Origin: Brachypterus glaber
Taxonomy: Eukaryota > Arthropoda > Insecta > Coleoptera > Kateretidae
Direction of reading: 5' to 3'
NCBI GenBank assembly: GCA_958510825.1
Contig: OY294051.1
Location: 26,461,265 to 26,525,264, forward strand
Length of the DNA stretch: 64,000 nucleotides
The position numbers were made by a program, and so were the translations under genes. The notes under the pieces are model-generated. The model did no database searches and was not told the DNA's origin. It saw nothing but the letters and a program-made list of their open reading frames with translations. Below, piece after piece: positions 53,801 to 63,522 of the stretch (position 1 is the stretch's first letter; every line of letters begins with the position of its first letter).

Positions 53801-55300
53801 AGAAGACAATTATTGGAAGAAATCCACAGTCACCATTTTGGGATTGTTAAATCTAAAAATCTCGCAAGATCTTACTTGTATTGGCCAAGTCTGGACAATG
53901 ATATTGAAAAAACCTGTAAAAGCTGCGAATATTGCCTTCAAAATAGTAAGTTACCACCAAAAAGCATACTTACACCATGGAAAATAGAAAAAAAACCATG
54001 GAGTAAAATAAATATGGATTACCTAGGCCCAATCAATAACCAGAGATTTTTGATTGTCACAGATAGTTTTTCTAAGTGGGTCGAAGTTTTTCCAGTGAAA
54101 ACTATGACGTCACTAGAAACCGAAGAAAAATTAAAGGAATTGGTATCAAGATTTGGATTTCCAGTCAAGGTCACGTCAGACCAGGGTACCCAATTTATGG
54201 CCGAGAATGTGCAGAAGTTTTTCAGACGAAACGGAATAGAGCACATAACATCACCAGTAGCAAATCCCGCCAGCAACGGCGCCGCTGAAAATAGCGTGGG
54301 AACTTTCAAAAGAAACCTAAAGACGAGACTTTTGGATCCGAAAAACAAAGGTAAATCTCTAAATATGATCGTTTCTGAGTATTTATTCTCATACAGAATA
54401 ACCCCACACTGTGGAACCAAAGAAACCCCAGCAAAATTAATGCTAGGACGAGAATTACGATCAAGGTTAGATTTACTGAGGGAAAAACCAGGACCAAATA
54501 TGGTAGAAAACAATATAACAACAATAAATCACCAAAAAGAACAAGAAAGACAAAAAAAATATCATAAAGGGAGAATCAGAAACTTAGAAGTTGGAGAAAA
54601 GGTTATGGTCACAGATTATAGAATACCTAACAGGAGAAAATGGACAAAAGCCGAAATTATAGAGAAAATTGGCAGTTCCGTGTACAACTGTATGTTAGAC
54701 AACGGAAAAATATGGAAAAGAAGTATAAACCAAATAATAAGACGCGAAGAAAAACAAGAAAAACCACCGATAAGGAGCGAGATAACACAAAAAAGGACAA
54801 ATTTCGAAGAAAAACGTAAATACGCAACATTTTACGAATTTCCCAGAGACACGGACAAAAAGGGAAAGTCAGAACAGGGGAATATTCAGGAAAAGGACGA
54901 CACAGAAAGAAATTTCGAAGAAAATGCAAGGCAAAATGACCCAGAAGAAGATTTCGAAGGAAATGCTGGACGTAGCAGCCCGAGAAAGAGGGAAAAGCTA
55001 AAAATAAACGAACATGATTCACGGATATCTGGACAGCAGGAGCGCATTCACCCGGAAAACTCCCAGGAGGCAGGACCCAGCCTACAGGGTAAGAAGTCTG
55101 AAAATGTTCCACCTAAAAATAAAAAGGGAGAGGGGAAGGGATGTGTGAATACTTTACCTGAAAAATTAATACCTGAAAAATTATTACCTGAAAATGAAAA
55201 CCCGGAAAATAATAAAAAAAATATAGATTCTAGTAGAACTAAAAGGGAAATAAAAAAGCCAAATAGATTTAGAGATTTTATTACAGATTTTATAGATTAG
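50858..55300 (+). CDS. gag-pol polyprotein of the Ty3/gypsy retrotransposon
   Basis: 1480 residues without a stop or frameshift, with gag and pol fused in one frame. Order: gag capsid-like region (about 1-200); CCHC zinc knuckle CKICGSKGHQAKRC (252-265), which binds genomic RNA; aspartic protease with DTGAS (D342); reverse transcriptase with LDMNRAYLQ and catalytic FLDD (623-626); RNase H beginning TVDAS (D772); integrase with an HH-CC zinc region (HSHHFG, CKSCEYC), then D1054, D1108 and E1144, a D,D35E triad; a GPY/F-like C-terminal region (KWTKAEIIEKIGSSVYN); and a charged, repeat-rich tail (about 1270-1480) of unknown role. The ATG at 50858 gives the first in-frame Met after the PBS. All catalytic residues seen are intact, so autonomy is plausible. 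Antisense and +1 frames inside are shadows. Confidence 0.95.
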   Translation: MASALSSKMDEFNCEEIDWEIYSERLQHHFNAFSVKNEVRVPMLLSLMGTKTYKLCRDLCFPDKPSDKSFEQLNELLLEHFNKKVSVWKERTKFMDISQGDGEKISDYYARLCGAASECNFGGNLKDILKIKFITGMRKGKTYDRVAEEKEDTSLTKILEIAKSKERQHDDEVNINYVSRRRFDSTNKRRDYGHVGPTSAARPTGNVHGSTRPAKAYDDNRTEPKHQFDKRTNMAIQNNNFNNKRKFNKFSCKICGSKGHQAKRCWKKKFNYVENGQEDDSSGNSSENNEGMWYLGTDLCNVDNVCNNVSVNQCKQVNNETGINRFKVDVTIDKKIHNFHIDTGASISAIPIDVYNKKFGKYKLKFDNLTLRSYNNTVFKPVGYFYVNITFENKCKNIKLYVVDKAGCCILGRNWLDEFHVCLGSVNHVSSASSTAKPESIIADFPEVFSGKLGKFKHAKIKLHLKKDAVPVFVKARNVPLAYRKKLDEELSRLEAEGVISKTSTTEWSTALVCVMKASGELRLCADYKTTVNKSLAEMQYPLPRHEEIFSKLSGGKKFSKLDMNRAYLQFEVDDEASKILTWNSHRGLYRVHRLPFGIKIASFAFQKNIESLLCDIEGVAVFLDDIIITGKNDEDHKKNLYKVLDRFREAGLTLKKEKCKFFSDNLEFLGHKIDKEGISKSKKKVEAILKAPSPTNLTETRAFLGLIQYYGKFIPNSVSILKPIYDLLKKDKKFNWNKECEKSFETVKKIITSDSVLVHFNPEHPVILTVDASEKGIAACLAHLIRGTERPIAFISRTLQKSEALYPIVHLEVLSIYYALQKFYPYLQGLKFTIKCDAKTVVGMFRHDKKLPVMYANRLQRYAAFLSNFDYEIKHVSGKSNLVSDFLSRLPVKIAKEEEDKGEYLNFTEQIEEWPLINQNVREETEKDENLQEIIEYVKKNKWPTNIREELKNYKNRRDELVVENGILMVGYRIVIPTTLRRQLLEEIHSHHFGIVKSKNLARSYLYWPSLDNDIEKTCKSCEYCLQNSKLPPKSILTPWKIEKKPWSKINMDYLGPINNQRFLIVTDSFSKWVEVFPVKTMTSLETEEKLKELVSRFGFPVKVTSDQGTQFMAENVQKFFRRNGIEHITSPVANPASNGAAENSVGTFKRNLKTRLLDPKNKGKSLNMIVSEYLFSYRITPHCGTKETPAKLMLGRELRSRLDLLREKPGPNMVENNITTINHQKEQERQKKYHKGRIRNLEVGEKVMVTDYRIPNRRKWTKAEIIEKIGSSVYNCMLDNGKIWKRSINQIIRREEKQEKPPIRSEITQKRTNFEEKRKYATFYEFPRDTDKKGKSEQGNIQEKDDTERNFEENARQNDPEEDFEGNAGRSSPRKREKLKINEHDSRISGQQERIHPENSQEAGPSLQGKKSENVPPKNKKGEGKGCVNTLPEKLIPEKLLPENENPENNKKNIDSSRTKREIKKPNRFRDFITDFID

Positions 55301-55900
55301 TATACGTGAATACAAAAATACAAGTTTTAATCATAAAGCTAAAATAAGTATTAGTTTTGACTTAAAATAAATAAAAAAAAAATACCTTAAAACTAATATT
55401 TACTATTTTACATAAAATAGGAGTTTACAGGATAATAACCATCGTCGCACAAAATCGAGGGTTTCGCGTAAAAAAAAGGGCAAAACCACGAGTTTGGGGC
55501 TACAATGGTTAAATAAATCAAAATAAGCACATTAAGAAACCTGAAAGAAAAAAATATTATAGAACATTGCAAATTACATGAATTTCAGTGTACAAAAGGT
55601 AAATAGAACTTTAAGTTGCATAACTCCAGAGTCCAGGCTACCTTTTGGACACGGACATTCAAATTGGTAATTTTCTATAACTAAATTAATTTAAATTAAT
55701 CTTGTAAGAAACCATATATTATTACTTTACAGAAAGGATAAATGAAGCACTGTGTATAAAGAAAACTTTTATTTAGGTAGTTAAAACATTTTAAATTACA
55801 GTGTGTATTCTTATTAGATTAAGCTGAAATATTTAAGATCTAGGTTTAAGTGAAATACTTAAGAAATTCTTTCGGGTATATTCCGGAATTAGCCCGGGGG

Positions 55901-56108
55901 TGTAATGTACCGACGCGCATGCGTCAAAACCGCTAAGTCAAGTCGGCACGCGGCGCACGCCAGTTCGAGCTTCCGCCTTAGTAAGCTATGTTGTATGTAT
56001 TCCCGGATAACTATATGTCGGCAATAAACTGTGATATTAGGATAACTAATGGTGTTAATGTATCGCATTAAAAACCCTCTCACCTCTACCCTGTCCATAA
56101 ACATTACA
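55901..56108 (+). repeat. 3' LTR of the Ty3/gypsy element (208 bp)
   Basis: Same sequence as 50585-50792 by eye. 55301-55900, between pol and this LTR, is non-coding and AT-rich. Confidence 0.93.
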
Positions 56109-56640
56109 GATATTATGAAAAATTTTCTTTGAAAATAAATATTTACTTTATGATATCAAGAACTTTCACCGTGTTGATGAATTAATCCCTGAAGATGTCT
56201 CTGAAGATGTCTCTAGCAGTAAGAGACGATCGTTTCGAAACGTCGAAAGGTGAAAATTTGATGGATTTTCACTTTCACGGTCTAAACCCGAAAGTGAAAG
56301 TTCTTTATATCTTAGTGGCCGTGAAACCTTAAAATCTAAAACTTTTTGATGTCATTATCTTTCTAGTGATCTGGACGAGCCATAAACGCAATAAAGCAAA
56401 ACCATGAGTTAAAGGAAAAAATGTGTTTTTTTTCCAAGTTTAGTTTTCGTGTAAAATCAAAAGTAAACTATTTTTTTAATAAATTATATTTTTTACCAAT
56501 ATTTGTTTTAAAATTAATAGATTTAGTGACTTTCCAGATAAAAAATCTGAAACATTTTATTAAAAAAATGACAAAAGCTGGCAAAATTTGACAAAAACTT
56601 AGGATAATACACAAATTTAATGGAGAATTAAATCATATAA
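56109..56640. other. Intergenic; ribozyme-like motif
   Basis: Starts with the right GATAT. 56201-56244 holds CTGAAGA, a GTCTCT/AGAGAC hairpin, then CGAAACGTCG (see findings). The 97-codon frame at 56751-57044 further on is basic, shows no family and overlaps a repeat. Confidence 0.45.
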
Positions 56641-57145
56641 AAATATACAGGGTGTTCCATTTAAAAATCAAAAGTAGGAGTCCCAGTAGGAGTCGTTTCC
56701 GGTTAAACCGGAAGTAAAAAAAAATTAGGTTAGGTGATATAATTCAAAATATGGTCTGCCAATTTTATATCTCTAGGAATAAAAAAGTTATAGGGGCGAA
56801 AAACACCCGGTATAAACTGAAGAAAAAGTTTATCAAACGTAGGCTATTCACAAAACAGGGAGTGTTTAATGGGTTGCCTAAAAAGAAAAATTATAGGTTG
56901 CATTTTTTATTATTTTGGGATAAATTATTGCTTTGTATCAGAAAATTATATAATCTTGGCAATATTGCAAGTGTAAATTTCTCATTTTTTATTGTGTTAA
57001 ACATTTTTTTATTCATTTATCCAACTTCGTATTTTGATGAGTAGTTCAAATATACCATAATTTTCTAAACGTCAAAGTAAGTACATAACCCAACAAAAAT
57101 ATCTATTTATAATTAGTCATTTTAAAAGTGATATACAAGGAAAAT
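56641..57145. other. PHETA upstream region with CAGGGTGTTCC remnant
   Basis: TACAGGGTGTTCCATTT (56646-56662) is the terminus of the 39390-type MITE family. CCGGTTAAACCGG lies at 56695-56715. No TATA box close to the start codon was recognised. Confidence 0.45.
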
Positions 57146-57350
57146 ATGAAAATAAACGATAAAAATTTGTGTGCATTTGCCGTTTCCGCTACTCCAATCG
57201 ACAAAGAAGGATATTTAATCAAAAAAGGCGAAGTAAATAAAAGTTTTCAAAGAAGATTCTTTGTTTTAAAAGGGAATTTGCTGTTTTATTTTGAAAAAAA
57301 AGGTGATAAAGAACCTTTGGGAGTAATAGTTTTGGAAGGGTGTACTATTG
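57146..57350 (+). CDS. PHETA: Sesquipedalian/PHETA-type PH-domain protein, exon 1
   Basis: ATG at 57146 (an upstream GTG at 57128 is not used). 68 codons: MKINDKNLCAFAVSATPIDK, EGYLIKKGEVNKSFQRRFFV, LKGNLLFYFEKKGD and PLGVIVLEGCTI, then the donor GTAAGT with one base carried over. G-x-L, RRFFVLKGNLLFYFE and IVLEGC are strand motifs of the first half of a PH domain. The start and the LKGNLLF...LEGCT block agree with vertebrate PHETA1/2 (Ses1/2, FAM109). Those proteins bind OCRL through an F&H motif and act in endosome-to-Golgi recycling. Confidence 0.9.
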
Positions 57351-58251
57351 GTAAGTTTAATTTATTGGAATATTTACTTTTATAATTTTTATAATTTGAA
57401 ACAGCTTTTTATGTTTTAAAATTTATGATCACTCAGGGCTTTAACCAGCAGTGAAGGGGGGCTCTACCTTCCTTTCCCACCCTTGGTTTGAGGCCCCCTG
57501 GTGTTTTCATTGAACCCCCTATATATTCACTTCTAACATTAATGGTCCCAGTAGTGTAGTGGATAGCAGGTCTGCCTATAGTGCTAGCGATTGTGGGTTT
57601 GAGTCCCACTTGGAGTATTTAAAACTCCAAAAAAAAAAACTTCCCATACACACATATTCACAAATCGCTTTTAAGGGCATTATACTGTTAAAATTGATTT
57701 TCAAACCTAGATGTATATGAGCTTTTTTTCACAGTTTTTAATTTAGAATCACCCAGCAGTATTATAATTTTTATTGGTGCATTCTTTAGTTCCTATTTTT
57801 GATGCTCAAAGCTTGAAGTTGCCTCTTTAATTGCAGTTTTCTCAAAAACAGTTAGCCTTATAGTGTTTCATAAAGAGTACCTTCTTTATTTATTTTTAAT
57901 TTCAGATTAATATTTATCTACGGATAAAAATGTTTGGGGCAAAAAGTGACGTCACCCCAAGTTTAGCATGGCCCTGGTTAAAATTGCCAAATAAAAATTA
58001 CATGAAATAATAGCCTTTATCAACCCATGTGCAAAAATTCGTTACTGTGGTTTATAGGGTTCCAGAAATATTAAAAACTACTTTTTAGATGTACCCTTAG
58101 GAGGGGTGTAGTAGCTCCCTTAGGGCTCATTTCCACACCAACCTTTATAGGAACTTTTATTCATATTTTTGAACGTAGAATCATCTCTTAAATTTCTCGA
58201 ACCTATTTCTAAATAACTCCTATATTAAACATAACTTTTGATTTATTTTAG
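57351..58251 (+). other. PHETA intron 1
   Basis: GTAAGT...TTTTAG intron of 901 bases. It holds a tRNA-like SINE head (57544-57618) and a diverged CAGGGTG-foldback relative (about 57640-58200, CTCCCTTAGGGCTCATTTCC). A lone CTCAGGGCTTTAACC end lies near 57434. Confidence 0.7.
57544..57618 (+). repeat. tRNA-derived SINE head or tRNA pseudogene
   Basis: The A-box-like TAGTGTAGTGG and the B-box-like GGGTTTGAGTCCC are about 40 bases apart. The T arm is perfect (GTGGG/CCCAC with a 7-base loop). The acceptor stem pairs at only about five of seven positions and no sound anticodon arm is apparent, so this is not a working tRNA. A-rich sequence follows. Confidence 0.6.
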
Positions 58252-58440
58252 AATTAGCTGAGGAGGAAGAGTTATTTAGTTTTAAAATTGAGTTCCATGG
58301 CTCACATAATCGAAGTTATGTTTTGGGAGCTGAATCTCAAGAATCAATGGAACAGTGGATGAAAGCATTAGCTTGTGCAGGCTATGATTATATGAAATTA
58401 ATGGTGGCAGAGTTACAAAGGCAATTAGATGATACAGAAG
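58252..58440 (+). CDS. PHETA: Sesquipedalian/PHETA-type PH-domain protein, exon 2
   Basis: Acceptor TTATTTTAG, donor GTAATT; one base carried in and one out. It reads ELAEEEELFSFKIEFHGSHN, RSYVLGAESQESMEQWMKAL, then ACAGYDYMKLMVAELQRQLD. It completes the PH fold: FKIEF, YVLGAES and the C-terminal helix with the invariant Trp (EQWMKAL). GYDYMKLMVAELQRQLDD is the helix that follows the PH domain in PHETA proteins. Remaining exons, including the OCRL-binding F&H motif, were not found before 64000. A 227-bp tandem duplication begins 26 bases after the donor. Confidence 0.9.
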
Positions 58441-58465
58441 GTAATTATTATCATTATTATTATTA

Positions 58466-58912
58466 TACTCTTCACAGCTCTTAAGAGATAAGGACACTAA
58501 ATCAGTGCACTGACACAGGTCCAGGATTGCTTCAAAAGTGACAAAAAAATAGTTTCCGTTAATTTTTGGTTATGTTTCATATGAGGATGCCTTATTTAAA
58601 AATAATATAATGTATTTTAAGTATATTAGTGATATTAAACTGCCAACTGCCATGTAACACAAGGAAAAAATTATCGGAAGCGTTAGGTGCTGTACTCTTC
58701 ACAGCTCTTAACTGATAAGGACACTAAATCAGTGCACTGACACAGGTCCAGGATTGCTTCAAAAGTGACAAAAAAATAGTTTCCATTAATTTTTGGTTAT
58801 GTTTCATATGAGGATGCCTTATTTAAAAATAATATAATGTATTTTAAGTATATTAGTGATATTAAACTGCCAACTGCCATGTAACACAAGGAAAAAATTA
58901 TCGGAAGTGCTG
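58466..58912 (+). repeat. 227-bp tandem duplication
   Basis: Copies at 58466-58692 and 58693-58912 are nearly identical (TACTCTTCACAGCTCTTAA, CACTGACACAGGTCC, ATCGGAAG). It lies in the intron following PHETA exon 2. Confidence 0.85.
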
Positions 58913-58933
58913 TTTTGAGAGTTTATAGGGATG

Positions 58934-58935
<2 letters not shown>

Positions 58936-58981
<46 letters not shown>
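58936..58981. repeat. (AT)n microsatellite
   Basis: About 23 AT units between two GATGCGATAT / ATATGCGATAC flanks, which are themselves short direct repeats. Confidence 0.95.
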
Positions 58982-58984
<3 letters not shown>

Positions 58985-59239
58985 ATACTCTGGTGAAAAT
59001 ATAATTTTATATAGAATAACCCCCCAAGATAGCCCATACAGCTAAATAAACCTCCTCTCAGTTTTGACCACTTAGAAAAAAACTTAGAAAGCTGAAATTT
59101 AGTATGCATGCTTATCTCCATTAACAATATAATTACGTAAAAAACTTGAAAATAAAATTATATAAAAAACAAGTTTTTAAAGTTAAAACCCTTCTACTAA
59201 TAATATGAACAACTAAAAAGTAGAAAACAAGATATTTAT

Positions 59240-59510
59240 ATTTATATCACAACAAAAATCGTGATAATTGCGATAAATTCGTCAGAAATCGAAAGGAAAA
59301 TCCCGACAAAAATCGTGATAATTGTGATGAAATTATGAGAAGTCGTGAGGAAAATCCCAACAAAAATCGTGAGAAAAATCCCAACAAAAAACGTGACAAA
59401 ATCGTGAGAAATCATGGGGAAAATCCCAACAAAAATCGTGATAATTGTGATAAAATCGTCAGAAATCGTAAGAAAAATTTCAACAAAAATCGTTACAATT
59501 GTGACAAAAA
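59240..59510 (+). repeat. AAATCGTGATAATTGTGA minisatellite
   Basis: Irregular 25-40-base units combining AAAAATCGTGATAATTG, TCGTCAGAAATCG and AAAATCCCAACA. The frames at 59335-59680 are low-complexity translations of it. CCAATTTTCCCAACT units follow to 59720. Confidence 0.65.
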
Positions 59511-59719
59511 TTTATGGTTCAAGCCATCAGACATTTTCAATGTCAAAAGGTCCTCTGAAAGAATTCCCAACTGTACTCCAATTTTCCCAACTCCAAAATG
59601 GATGCTTTATAGCTAACAGAAGAAAGGTCTTAAAATCCTGTACTCCAATTTTCCCAACTCAAGAAAAAATGCTTTTTTAGTCACCAATTTCCCAACTGTA
59701 CCCGTCAATTTACCCAACT

Positions 59720-61052
59720 ATTCTACCAAGAAGGAGGCACCTTTTTATTGGGTTTTTGGAGGTCGATAAATTTTCCTGAAATTTTGCTTAAATATAAATG
59801 TGACCATCCTTAAGACGATGGTGTGGTCGCCAACATCCTAGATCTTTTAGGCGCTAGAAGGCACTATATTTAAAAACTGAATTTAGCTTAACTCGAAGAT
59901 AGCACACATTTTTATGCTAAACATGTACTGATAGTTATAGCCCCACCAAAAGCTTAAAATACAAGACATAATTTCAGCGGCGTAGAAAAAAAGGGTCTAT
60001 TTAAAAATATATATTAAAATAAAAATGAGGACGATTTTTATCAAATTAAAAAAGGGTAACAGCCGCGCCTGAATCTTTATATGTGAAAGCTTATACCACT
60101 GGCGTAGCAAAACAGTGATTGAATTTTGAAAACGGGTGCACGGTGCTCTGAAAATAGTTTTAAGCGAATTACTATATGGGTGTTATTTTATGAAGAGTAC
60201 TGACTAAAATAAGACCAAAATTAAAATCTTCCCCGTAGCCTTTTTTGAGAAAATCGATTTTTTTCAAAATTGCAGCAACAGGTGCTATTTGTTGATTGTA
60301 TTTTTCATTTAAAGGTAGCAAAACCATAAAATGGTTGACTGCTGTAATGGTTTAAAGACATAAGAAAGGATTTTTTTATTTATTAAGCTGTGGTAAAGAT
60401 AAAACAGTGAGACAAAGAAAAAAGAATACTGCTGCCAACCAAATAATAATTTTTCCCATAATTCTTTGTTCATTAAAACATTTTTTTTTAGAAAACGATA
60501 ACATTTTTAAAAAAGTTTATTTTTTTTTCTAAATTTGTTTTTGTTTTTTTTTTTTAATTTTTTGGTTTTTTAAAAAAACTGTTTTAATGAACGAATAATT
60601 ACAGGGGAAAGTATTATTTTGTTGGCAGCAGTAAGTTTAATTTTTTTTAATTACTCATTAAAATCGTACAGGAAAAAATTAGCACAATGTTTAGTGGTAA
60701 ATTTGAAAACAGTTTTAAAATACCACTGAAAACACATTTTATGCAAACTATATTTAAAAAGATAATAGATCTCTCTTAAAAAATGCCCAAGTTAACCGAC
60801 AACAAAAAGCATATAATTAAAACCAAGGCTTTTTATTATTATTTTGTTATTTTGTTCGGCGCCCCCTGAAAGCGTAACCGATTTTCAAAAAAATTGCATT
60901 TACGTAATCCCCACACTCTAACCCACGATTAAAATTTTTCCTCTGATGAATTCAAAAAAGTTTACTTTTTTGGGCTCGTATAGCCGACCTCTATTTTTAA
61001 TTATTTTTTTTAACTTGTTTTTTTGTAAATAGCTATTTGGAAAAATGTGATA
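59720..61052. other. No gene seen; one foldback
   Basis: 60425-60640 is a foldback (TACTGCTGCCAACCAAATAAT against TTATTTTGTTGGCAGCAGTA). The remainder has long T and A runs and no PHETA exon that I could recognise. Confidence 0.5.
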
Positions 61053-61723
61053 TGGGTCATTCCGCTCCAACTGCTACCACAACTACACACAAAAATTAAA
61101 TATTATTATTTATTTATTTATTTGAGTAAGGTAATATTTTAAAATTTATCCAGCATGTCCAAAACTGTTGTGATGAAATACTAAGTCCAAAAAAACTTTA
61201 AAATACCCAAAATAAATTGAAAGTTTAGGTCCCCTAAACGACCCCTAAGTGAACCACGATCAACTGCAAAACATTTTTATAGTATATTGCCCTACAGTTT
61301 GAAATTTGGTAAAAACCCTCAGGTAATGTACATAACGTTTTTGGGTAACATACGTAACAACTATAATAATTTCTGAAAATCATATTTATTTATTTTTTTA
61401 TCAAAACATATGCCTATTAGAAAGTACATCTTTCACAAGTTAAGCAAACATAACTAAAAAAACAAAAAATAAAATCAGATTAGCAGATTTTCATTATCAT
61501 TTACTTAAATGCAGTGTACTTCCAAATTTTGTACGAAACGCGCACATAAGCTGCATTATTTTTATTGCCTAATTGATTATTAAATTTATACGTTCACTAA
61601 AGGATGTAAAAAAGTGCCTGTAAGGATTACAACCTGAAATAAAAAAAATGAACTGTCAAGTATTTTTCTGAGTCCTAAATTAAGGTGTACGAATGTAACG
61701 TACGTAACGACGGAATTACCCAT
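61053..61723. mobile_element. TIR element ATGGGTCATTCCG inserted in family X
   Basis: ATGGGTCATTCCG at the left mirrors CGGAATTACCCAT at the right, with TAT bases on both sides. The flanks join to GGAAAAATGTGATAT|ACCATTTACTGTAAAT, matching uninterrupted family X copies (31062 and inverted near 28610). No transposase. Confidence 0.65.
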
Positions 61724-63169
61724 ATACCATTTACTGTAAATATTATACTGTACTGTTTAATCTTATCTTTGCGGCTTGTTTCAATATTTGATTTCTAAGC
61801 CCAGTTGAGAAAGATGAATTAGGCTGATTTATTTTATCAGTTTTTGCGCCAATATTAATTATACAGTCCGGCAAAATAAAATTGTTTGCATTCTGATAAG
61901 CTATCAGTAGTAATATCATAAGTGCATGTTGAATTATCGATAATTTTTTTACTGTATTAAAAAAATATTTTGCTTGGCAATTGTTTGAGTGCATTTTTCG
62001 TGATACAAAATTCCAAGACCGCAGGTCGAGGAATATTGATGAAAAATGCACGAAATCAATTTTCTTAAGCAAAATATTTTTTTACATACAGTAAAAAAAT
62101 TATGTATAATTCAACATGCACGAATGGTATTTTGAAAGACTATTTCACAAACAAAATAAGGAAGTATATAATTTTACAATGTTTTATTGTGTTTCATAAT
62201 TAAATTAAACATTTAAGAACTAAACAGCACTATTACTTTACAACTATACTTAATTAAAAATTTAAATCACAAATTTGCCACGCTTTTTAAATCCATGATT
62301 TTCACTTGTTCGCTAATGTTGCCAAGTCTAAACTTTTAAGCATTTATATTGCTTATAATTAAAAATAAATCAACTAAAGGTAAGCTTCACAAATTAAAAA
62401 CACATTTTGCAAAAATATAACATTTATTAATATGTCAGTAACTGTCAGTTTCTTGTTTCCATAGTAACCAAGTGATAATTGCATATGTGCAAAAATTATC
62501 AGACTCATTTTGATCTGATTGGTCAATAAACTAAAAATGCAACGTTTTGATTGGCCTACATATTGTTTGTGAAATAGTCAGTGATAACTGTTTCTGATAG
62601 TTTTTGCTAAGCCTAAAAAAATTTTTTTCTTTTTTTGAAATTCCTATTATAGATTTTAGGATAAATAAAAGGTACAAATTTACCGTATAATTTTTCGACG
62701 TTTCGAAAGGGCCGCGACTTTCTTCCTAATATAAAAACAATTGTTAAAGTTACTCCTTATAAAAAATGTCGTATTGAAACGTATTAAAACACATTCAGAC
62801 GATTCCAAATACTTTTCAATACGTATTTGGAATCGTGTGTTTTAATATGTTTCAATATGACTGTTTTTATAAGGCTGTCACTTAATTTTCCTTGAATTAC
62901 AAATATAATATATTAGGTACCCCTACTGAAAATGACGGGTTTGTGTACCATTTATACCCGCCCAGACCCGTCATTTTCAACAGGGACGCATTAAATGTCA
63001 TATTATGACATTGCTTATAATTTTTATAGGACAAAATTCAACAATTATTTGCCAAAGGATATAAAATGAACATGAACATTATAAATTAAGTAATTATATA
63101 AGAAAATAGCACATTATTAAATAAAAACTTAACCATAAAGGGTAATTCAGAAAAAGTCATTAATTTTAA
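61724..63169. other. Foldback-rich stretch, no gene
   Basis: About 61905-62125 is a foldback (TTGAATTATCGATAATTTTT, TTTTGCTTGGCAA and inverses). GACTATTTCACAAACAAAATA (62138) and TATTGTTTGTGAAATAGTC (62561) form a further pair. 62748-62880 is a palindrome (GTATTGAAACGTATTAAAAC and inverse). 62929-62985 is a hairpin (CTGAAAATGACGGGT and ACCCGTCATTTTCA). The 109-codon minus frame at 61743-62072 crosses the foldback and has no domain. Confidence 0.55.
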
Positions 63170-63522
63170 GGGGTGATTCTACAAAGAAAAATATGAAAAA
63201 AAGTTCCTATGAACATGTCTAAAAATTATCGTAATGGAGCTGACCCCCTTTAAAAGTGGATAAAAAAATCGCTTTTTATTTAATAACTCTTTGACTTATA
63301 GCAACGAGGTTTTGCACGTGAACTAATCTTAATAAGGCCCATCTTTGTATGTTATTTTCATGTAATTATTTTAACCAGGGGCGTGCGAAACGGGGGGGGG
63401 GTCTCATCAGTTTTTTGTCCCAAACTTTTTTCCCTGTAACTTTGTGGTGATTTAATTTTTGGAATATTATTCCCTAGGTCAAAATACATAAAAAAGGTAC
63501 TCTTGTTGTAATACTGTAGGAT
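63170..63522 (+). mobile_element. Partial CAGGGTG-family arm
   Basis: Matches 12635-12955 in order (GGGGTGATTCTACA, AATAACTCTTTGA, CGAGGTTTTGCACGTG, CAGGGGCGTGCGAAACGGGG, GTACTCTTGTTGTAATACTG). No inverted partner precedes the window end. Confidence 0.7.

Larger units (their letters stand above)
50585..56108 (+). mobile_element. Complete Ty3/gypsy LTR retrotransposon, 5524 bp
   Basis: Identical LTRs, GATAT target duplication, a primer-binding-site candidate TGGCGACAGGAT directly after the 5' LTR (50793), and a single open gag-pol frame. There is no envelope-like frame after pol. The run before the 3' LTR (AGCCCGGGGG) is a weak polypurine tract. Identity of the LTRs points to recent insertion. 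It lies between CCAPR and PHETA, oriented like both. Confidence 0.92.

Noticed and set aside
54019..55112. Antisense frames of 150-164 codons in pol
   Set aside because: Shadows of the well-supported gag-pol frame on the other strand.
56751..57044. 97-codon basic frame upstream of PHETA as a gene
   Set aside because: It begins in a repeat-associated stretch near the CAGGGTGTTCC end, has no family resemblance and no promoter or poly(A) context.
57544..57618. Functional tRNA gene
   Set aside because: Acceptor stem mismatches and no sound anticodon arm; better read as a SINE head.
61743..62072. 109-codon minus-strand frame
   Set aside because: Crosses a foldback arm, has no recognisable domain, and composition follows the AT-rich background.
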